64,000 nucleotides of DNA from Oceanobacter sp045430275. Lineage in GTDB: Bacteria; Pseudomonadota; Gammaproteobacteria; Pseudomonadales; Oceanobacteraceae. Below the pieces are notes generated by a model. It was not told where the DNA came from and searched no databases. It saw only the letters and a list, made by a program, of their open reading frames with translations. Numbering within the stretch: position 1 is the stretch's first letter; every line of letters starts with the position of its first letter. Location: positions 62,001 to 126,000 of the forward strand of contig JAILXU010000007.1 of assembly GCA_045430275.1 (NCBI GenBank), given 5' to 3'. The translations under genes were made by a program, and so were the position numbers. This document shows, in pieces, positions 59,717-64,000 of the stretch.

Positions 59717-62029
59717 TTACAGATCGTAAGCCGCGTTCAGATACCAGGTGCGGCCTGGCCACGGATGCGCCACGTAGGCAATCTCGTTGGTCAGGTTGTC
59801 GATTCCGGCACTGACACGCCATTGAGACGTGAGTTGATAACTGGTTTTCAGGCCCAGTCGGGTAAAGCTGTCCTGCGCACCGTACACGTTCGATGCGGTG
59901 TCGGAATTATCCAACTGGCCATGGCTGTTAGACGCGTACTGAACGCTGCCGCCCAAATCCCACTGATCCGTGGCATGCCAGGTCGCCAACAGATTGCCAC
60001 GCCAGGTCGGCATACGCGGGAACTGCTGGCCTTCGTATTCCGGCTTCGGTTCGTTGCGCACAATTTCAGAATCCAGCCAGGTCATATTGAAGCGCAGATC
60101 CAGTTGTTCCATCAGATCCTGCTGCTGCACAATCAGCTCGACACCACGGGTTTCCAGCTCGTCGATGGGCACAAAAGTACGCACCGACACGCCCTGGGCA
60201 TTGGTGTCGGTCTGGGATTCGATCACGTCGTTGATGGTTTCCTGAAACAGATTCACCCGCACAAAACCGTGCTCTAACTGGCGTTCGATCATCAGGTTGT
60301 GGTGCAAACCGTCTTCCGGGCGCAGTTCCGGGTTGGCAACGCTTTTGGAATCGTAGGCTTTGAACTGGCTGTACAGCTCCTCGACAATCGGGAAACGGTA
60401 CGCTTTGGCCAGCGAGTAACGGGTGATCCATTCATCCGTTGGCTGATAACCGACTGAGAACTTGGGCGAGAAACGGGTGACGTCATTGCCCGGGGCCGAC
60501 ACCAGATCAAACGCGGGCGTATTGGCATCATCAGCGGAGTAATAACCATCCTGACTTTTCCAGTGTTCGTAACGGCCACCCAGCGACACATCCCAGGCCA
60601 TATCCACGTCCCAATGCAACTGGGCGAACGCTGACGTCAGTACGGTTTCACCGCCACTGCGACTCTTGAAGCTGGCGCGATCACCCGCGCGATAGTTATC
60701 GGAGTTGTAAACGTCGTAATTCAGGCGGTAATGCTCGTAGCGCAGGCCAGTAACCAGCCCAAGGTCGTTTATTCCGAACGCGGCTGCAATGTCATCGCCC
60801 TTCAGTTTGACTTCAGCGGTTTCCCAACCGGTATCATGATAGCGGGAGACTTCACCGGCTGCGGTGTAGGCCGGGTCGTTCGGATTGGCTTTCGATTTGC
60901 GGGTTTCGTCCTTCAGTACATCAAACTGGTTGACGTTGGATTCCAGCGTCCAGCCTTCGGCCACCTCGCCTTTCAGGCGCAAGCCCTTGGAAAAGCTTTC
61001 ACGCACCAGAAAGCGCTCTCCCAAACGACTTTTGGACACCGCAAACTGCGTGCCGCTCTGAACCAGATTACCGCTCCAGACGGTGTTGCCCTGATCATCC
61101 TTCAGGTAGGAATTCTGTTTGTCGGTATCGGACGAACGATCTTCATAGGCCAGATTCAACAGCGTTTCCCAGCCGCCAAAGTCATATCCCAGCTTGAGTT
61201 TGTAGTTCTGGGTTTCGGTATTGACCACCCCGGAATCACCGTAAAAACGCTGGGTTCGGCCTTTATTGTCATTCCCGACAATGGCACCAGATACGTTGGT
61301 GAAATCTGCATCCGTCAGCGAGTCAGCGGGCTTGGAGCCGTAATAAAACGACTGCGGCTGGGAATCGTTATTGAGGTAGTTGTACGACAGGTAATAGCTC
61401 AGATCACGAACCTTGTTGCCGTAAGAGACAAAGCTCTTGTAGCCATCGACCGAACCGTCGTAACCGTAATCCGAGAACTGCTGGCGGAAGTAACCGGCGT
61501 CAAAGTGGAACTCTTCCTGCTGTGGGATCGCGGTCTCGATCAGCACCACACCGCCCATGGCATTGCCACTGTACTCCGCCGAAAAAGGGCCGTAAATCAC
61601 ATCAACCTGAGCAATCTCACTAGCGGATACCATCGACCAGCGCGGCGCGCCATTCCAGCGCGATTGCAGCAGATAATGCAGCGGCACGCCGTCAGCAAAC
61701 ACCATGGAACGGGTGGTCTGGAACATATTTGAGCCACGAATCCCCAGCGTGCCGTTGGAATCGCCAATAAACCGACGACGAACCACCAGGCTCGGCTCAA
61801 ACTTGACCAGATCTTCCGTAGTGGCGGTATTGATGCTGGTGAAATCGTCCGGGTTCAGCGTACTGGTCGGGCTGCTGTAGCTGGCATCCCGTACATCTGG
61901 CTGGGTTGCCCACACCACCACTTCTTCGACCGCATCATCATTTGCCCAGACCACCGGACTGGCCAACATAACCGCACAGGCCGTGCTCATTGAGCACCCC
62001 AAAAAACTACCGCTGTATTTCCGACTCAT
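59717..62029 (-). CDS. TonB-dependent outer-membrane receptor
   Basis: The 770 residues begin with a signal peptide (to about residue 29). A TonB box-like EEVVVWA follows, then a plug domain (GIRGSNMFQTTRSMVFADGV; GPFSAEYSGNAMGGVVLIET) and a 22-strand barrel ending LNAAYDL. It imports a ferric siderophore or similar scarce ligand, energised by TonB. The barrel gives no specificity that can be read. ATG 62029 is chosen (AGGAAG 5 nt upstream) over an earlier in-frame ATG at 62080. No clear Fur box was recognised upstream. Confidence 0.94.
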   Translation of the reverse strand: MSRKYSGSFLGCSMSTACAVMLASPVVWANDDAVEEVVVWATQPDVRDASYSSPTSTLNPDDFTSINTATTEDLVKFEPSLVVRRRFIGDSNGTLGIRGSNMFQTTRSMVFADGVPLHYLLQSRWNGAPRWSMVSASEIAQVDVIYGPFSAEYSGNAMGGVVLIETAIPQQEEFHFDAGYFRQQFSDYGYDGSVDGYKSFVSYGNKVRDLSYYLSYNYLNNDSQPQSFYYGSKPADSLTDADFTNVSGAIVGNDNKGRTQRFYGDSGVVNTETQNYKLKLGYDFGGWETLLNLAYEDRSSDTDKQNSYLKDDQGNTVWSGNLVQSGTQFAVSKSRLGERFLVRESFSKGLRLKGEVAEGWTLESNVNQFDVLKDETRKSKANPNDPAYTAAGEVSRYHDTGWETAEVKLKGDDIAAAFGINDLGLVTGLRYEHYRLNYDVYNSDNYRAGDRASFKSRSGGETVLTSAFAQLHWDVDMAWDVSLGGRYEHWKSQDGYYSADDANTPAFDLVSAPGNDVTRFSPKFSVGYQPTDEWITRYSLAKAYRFPIVEELYSQFKAYDSKSVANPELRPEDGLHHNLMIERQLEHGFVRVNLFQETINDVIESQTDTNAQGVSVRTFVPIDELETRGVELIVQQQDLMEQLDLRFNMTWLDSEIVRNEPKPEYEGQQFPRMPTWRGNLLATWHATDQWDLGGSVQYASNSHGQLDNSDTASNVYGAQDSFTRLGLKTSYQLTSQWRVSAGIDNLTNEIAYVAHPWPGRTWYLNAAYDL

Positions 62030-62389
62030 CTTGCTTCCTCTGAACCCCGATCGAATATCGGCGGCAGAGATTAGTGACAAGACTGTTAGCCAACAACCGG
62101 GCAGATTGTCGCACCTGCGACAACAGACCGCACCCTGAGTGGAACAACAACTCGTTTTGGAGCACAGTCACTCCGGTGCTATAGTGACGCCATTCCAACT
62201 CACTTATTTCAACCCACCTGGAGAGCAGAAGATGATTGTAACCAACCCCTCCGGGAACGGTGTTCAGGCGATCGGCTAAAATCGACTTTTCCAGTCCGTT
62301 CGCGCTCAACCCGATATCCCGGTGATGTGTTAACCGGAGCTTCGTGCTCCTGTACTCAAACCATATGACGCACGGCGTCAGGGGTTATC
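62030..62389. other. divergent intergenic region between the receptor gene and rsgA
   Basis: These 360 bases must contain promoters for both genes. I see no supported gene and no convincing Fur dyad (GATAATGATAATCATTATC-like). Confidence 0.5.
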
Positions 62390-63433
62390 GTGACTGATTT
62401 TTCTGCACTGATTTCATTGGGCTGGCAGCCCTTTTTCCAACAACAACTCTCCCTCGATGAATGGGAAACCGCACAACCGGCCCGCATCGTTGAGCAGCAC
62501 CGCTCGCGGCTTGAAGTTGCCACAGCGACTGAGCATCTGGACGTTCCCCTTCTCCCTTCCATGCCAACACTGACGGTGGGCGACTGGATTCTGCTCGATC
62601 ACAATGGCGCATTCCTGAGGGAGCTGGAACGCACCAGCCTATTCAAGCGCAAGGCCGCCGGAAGCAAAGTCAGCGAGCAATTGATTGCTGCCAATATCGA
62701 CACCGCCCTGATTACCTGTTCCCTGAACGAAGACTTCAATCTCAACCGGATTGAGCGCTATTTGTGTCTGGTTCAGGAAGCGGGCAGCGAGGCCGTGATT
62801 CTGCTGACCAAAGCCGATTTGTGCTCTGATCCCAACGGCTATATTGATCAAATCCGGGGACTGGATAATCGCCTGACGGTACTGGCCATGGACGCGCGCA
62901 ACCACGAGCAAACCAACCAGCTCCAGCCCTGGCTGGGCAGCGGACAAACCGTGGCGGTGCTCGGCTCGTCCGGGGTGGGGAAATCCACACTGGTGAATCA
63001 GCTGGTGGGCGAAGAACATCAATCAACCGGTGGCATTCGGGAAGACGATGACAAAGGCCGTCACACCACAACACGCCGTTCACTGCTTGCAACCGCTGAT
63101 GGCGGCCTGATTCTGGATACACCAGGAATGCGTGAGCTACAACTGACCGGCACTGAAGACGGCCTATCCGCCACCTTCGCCGATATCGAGGCTCTGGCCC
63201 AGCAATGCCGTTTTGGCGATTGTAGCCACCATGACGAACCCGGCTGCGCCGTTCAGGCCGCCATCCAGAATGGACAGCTCGACCCGAGACGGCTGCGCAA
63301 TTACGAAAAACTGCAACGGGAACTGGCATTGAACAACGCCTCACTGGCCGAACGCCGACAATCGGAACGCGACACCGCCCGCTACCATAAACGGGTGTTA
63401 AAAGCGTCAGTATCGATTAAACGCGGGGAGTAA
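62390..63433 (+). CDS. rsgA: ribosome small-subunit-dependent GTPase A
   Basis: The 347 residues comprise an N-terminal OB fold, a circularly permuted GTPase domain and a C-terminal zinc site. The GTPase motifs run G4 TKADL, then G1 GSSGVGKSTLVNQ, G2-like TTTRR and G3 DTPGM. The zinc site is CRFGDCSHHDEPGC. RsgA checks late 30S subunit maturation. The start is GTG with AGGGG 5 nt upstream. An intrinsic terminator follows at 63445-63473. Confidence 0.96.
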   Translation: MTDFSALISLGWQPFFQQQLSLDEWETAQPARIVEQHRSRLEVATATEHLDVPLLPSMPTLTVGDWILLDHNGAFLRELERTSLFKRKAAGSKVSEQLIAANIDTALITCSLNEDFNLNRIERYLCLVQEAGSEAVILLTKADLCSDPNGYIDQIRGLDNRLTVLAMDARNHEQTNQLQPWLGSGQTVAVLGSSGVGKSTLVNQLVGEEHQSTGGIREDDDKGRHTTTRRSLLATADGGLILDTPGMRELQLTGTEDGLSATFADIEALAQQCRFGDCSHHDEPGCAVQAAIQNGQLDPRRLRNYEKLQRELALNNASLAERRQSERDTARYHKRVLKASVSIKRGE

Positions 63434-63444
63434 TGTTCAGCCAT

Positions 63445-63473
63445 AAAAAAACCGGCATATTGCCGGTTTTTTT
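63445..63473. terminator. bidirectional intrinsic terminator after rsgA
   Basis: Stem AAAAAAACCGGC/GCCGGTTTTTTT with a 5-nt loop serves both rsgA and the convergent SUMT gene. Confidence 0.93.
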
Positions 63474-63485
63474 ACTTGAAGGCGT

Positions 63486-64000
63486 TTAACGCCACGCCAA
63501 CTTCGAATGCAGCGTCACGACACTGCCAATAATGGTCAGTGTCGGTGCCTGTATTTCGGTTGAGGCGATCAGCTCCGGCATATCCGCCAGTGTGCTGATG
63601 TGTACTTTTTGATCAGGCAATGTGCCCTTTTCCACCAATGCGATGGGTGATTGTTCATCCATGCCATTGGCGATCAGTTGGCGACAAATTTCAACGATGC
63701 CGCTAAGGCCCATATAAATCACCAGTGTCTGGTTCGGATGAACCAGTTCACTCCATGGCAAGTTACAGGTATTGTCGCGTAAATGACCGGTGACAAAACG
63801 CACGCTTTGGGCGTGATCACGGTGAGTCAGCGGAATACCGGAATACGCTGCACAGCCACTGGCTGCAGTAATGCCTGGCACCACCTGAAATGGCACTCCG
63901 TATTGTGCCAGCCGTTCGATTTCTTCACCGCCACGACCAAAGATAAACGGATCGCCGCCTTTCAAACGCAACACCCGTTTGCCTTGTTTGGCGGCATCGA
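63486..64000 (-). CDS. cobA: uroporphyrinogen-III C-methyltransferase (partial; 5' end beyond window)
   Basis: About 171 C-terminal residues are visible. SUMT motifs include LRLKGGDPFIFGRGGEE, VPFQVVPGITAASGCAAYSG, IPLTHRDHAQSVRFVTGH and ALVEKGTLPDQ. The enzyme makes precorrin-2 for siroheme or cobalamin. Siroheme is the cofactor of assimilatory nitrite reductase, and a stand-alone cobA sits in pseudomonad nitrate clusters. With the N-terminus missing, a CysG fusion cannot be excluded. Confidence 0.92.
   Translation of the reverse strand, partial: DAAKQGKRVLRLKGGDPFIFGRGGEEIERLAQYGVPFQVVPGITAASGCAAYSGIPLTHRDHAQSVRFVTGHLRDNTCNLPWSELVHPNQTLVIYMGLSGIVEICRQLIANGMDEQSPIALVEKGTLPDQKVHISTLADMPELIASTEIQAPTLTIIGSVVTLHSKLAWR

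Noticed and set aside
62030..62389. Fur box upstream of the TonB-dependent receptor
   Set aside because: No stretch resembling GATAAT-type hexamer repeats was found, so iron control is not claimed from sequence.
1..64000. tRNA or rRNA genes
   Set aside because: No cloverleaf-like or rRNA-like stretch was recognised in the intergenic regions read by eye; a dedicated scan was not possible.

Overview
The window looks like a chromosomal segment of an aquatic gammaproteobacterium, probably Oceanospirillales- or Pseudomonas-like. This rests on the overall gene repertoire: NasS/NasT nitrate control, an Hcp/Hcr pair of the enterobacterial type, RoxA, selD-mnmH, PutA/PutP and RsgA. The genus is not resolved. 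Coding density is high, and most of the window has moderately high GC codon use. Three patches are visibly AT-rich and look acquired or eroded: 8.7-10.7 kb, 10.7-11.3 kb and 45.9-47.5 kb.

Layout. 1-3037 (minus): a large PAS-rich GGDEF/EAL protein cut by the window edge. 3.0-6.4 kb: a formate/nitrite-family channel with an elaborate promoter and leader, followed by a PP2C phosphatase-Ser/Thr kinase fusion. 6.5-8.7 kb: selD and mnmH (tRNA selenouridine synthesis). 8.6-10.7 kb: an AT-rich two-gene island bracketed by 44-bp copies of the mnmH 3' end. 10.8-11.7 kb: a small unknown gene, an orphan YefM-like antitoxin and a DOPA-dioxygenase-like gene. 11.8-19.7 kb: a porin and the proline genes putA, putP and an Lrp-type regulator. 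19.7-25.1 kb: a three-gene thiol-redox operon (DsbD-like, TlpA-like, lipoprotein) divergent from a CadC-like membrane regulator. 25.2-28.1 kb: hcr and hcp behind a perfect FNR/Anr box. 28.2-32.0 kb: a membrane protein, a GNAT, NudC and an MFS transporter. 32.2-44.2 kb: a nitrate-assimilation block with nrtABC, an outer-membrane porin, a NarK/NasA-type transporter, a second PP2C-kinase fusion, an NirB-like FAD subunit, nasT and nasS. 44.3-45.7 kb: purB. 46-47.1 kb: an AT-rich two-gene membrane/TIR-like module, then a MarC remnant. 47.6-58.3 kb: GNAT, DinB-like, RoxA, a GNAT fusion, a 1,596-residue Asp-box protein, a cNMP-binding protein, and a CarF/TMEM189-like desaturase coupled to an acyltransferase. 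58.3-62.0 kb: a PepSY membrane protein and a TonB-dependent receptor. 62.4-64.0 kb: rsgA and the 3' part of an SUMT gene (siroheme synthesis).

How it fits together. The most coherent story is nitrogen control. Four promoters have sigma-54 -24/-12 elements with GG-N10-GC geometry (one has GG at -12). They lie ahead of the FNT channel, nrtA, the NarK-type transporter and the FAD-subunit/nasT/nasS operon. Three of them (FNT, nrtA, NarK-type) are followed by a leader that can fold into two hairpins with AxxGxx hexaloops and an overlapping intrinsic terminator. That is the known RNA target architecture of ANTAR antiterminators, and the ANTAR protein NasT and its sensor NasS are encoded in the same window. 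Two PP2C-kinase fusions each sit directly downstream of a transporter controlled this way, suggesting a phosphorylation layer on nitrate/nitrite uptake. All of this was read by eye. Folds, promoters and family calls have not been computed or searched.
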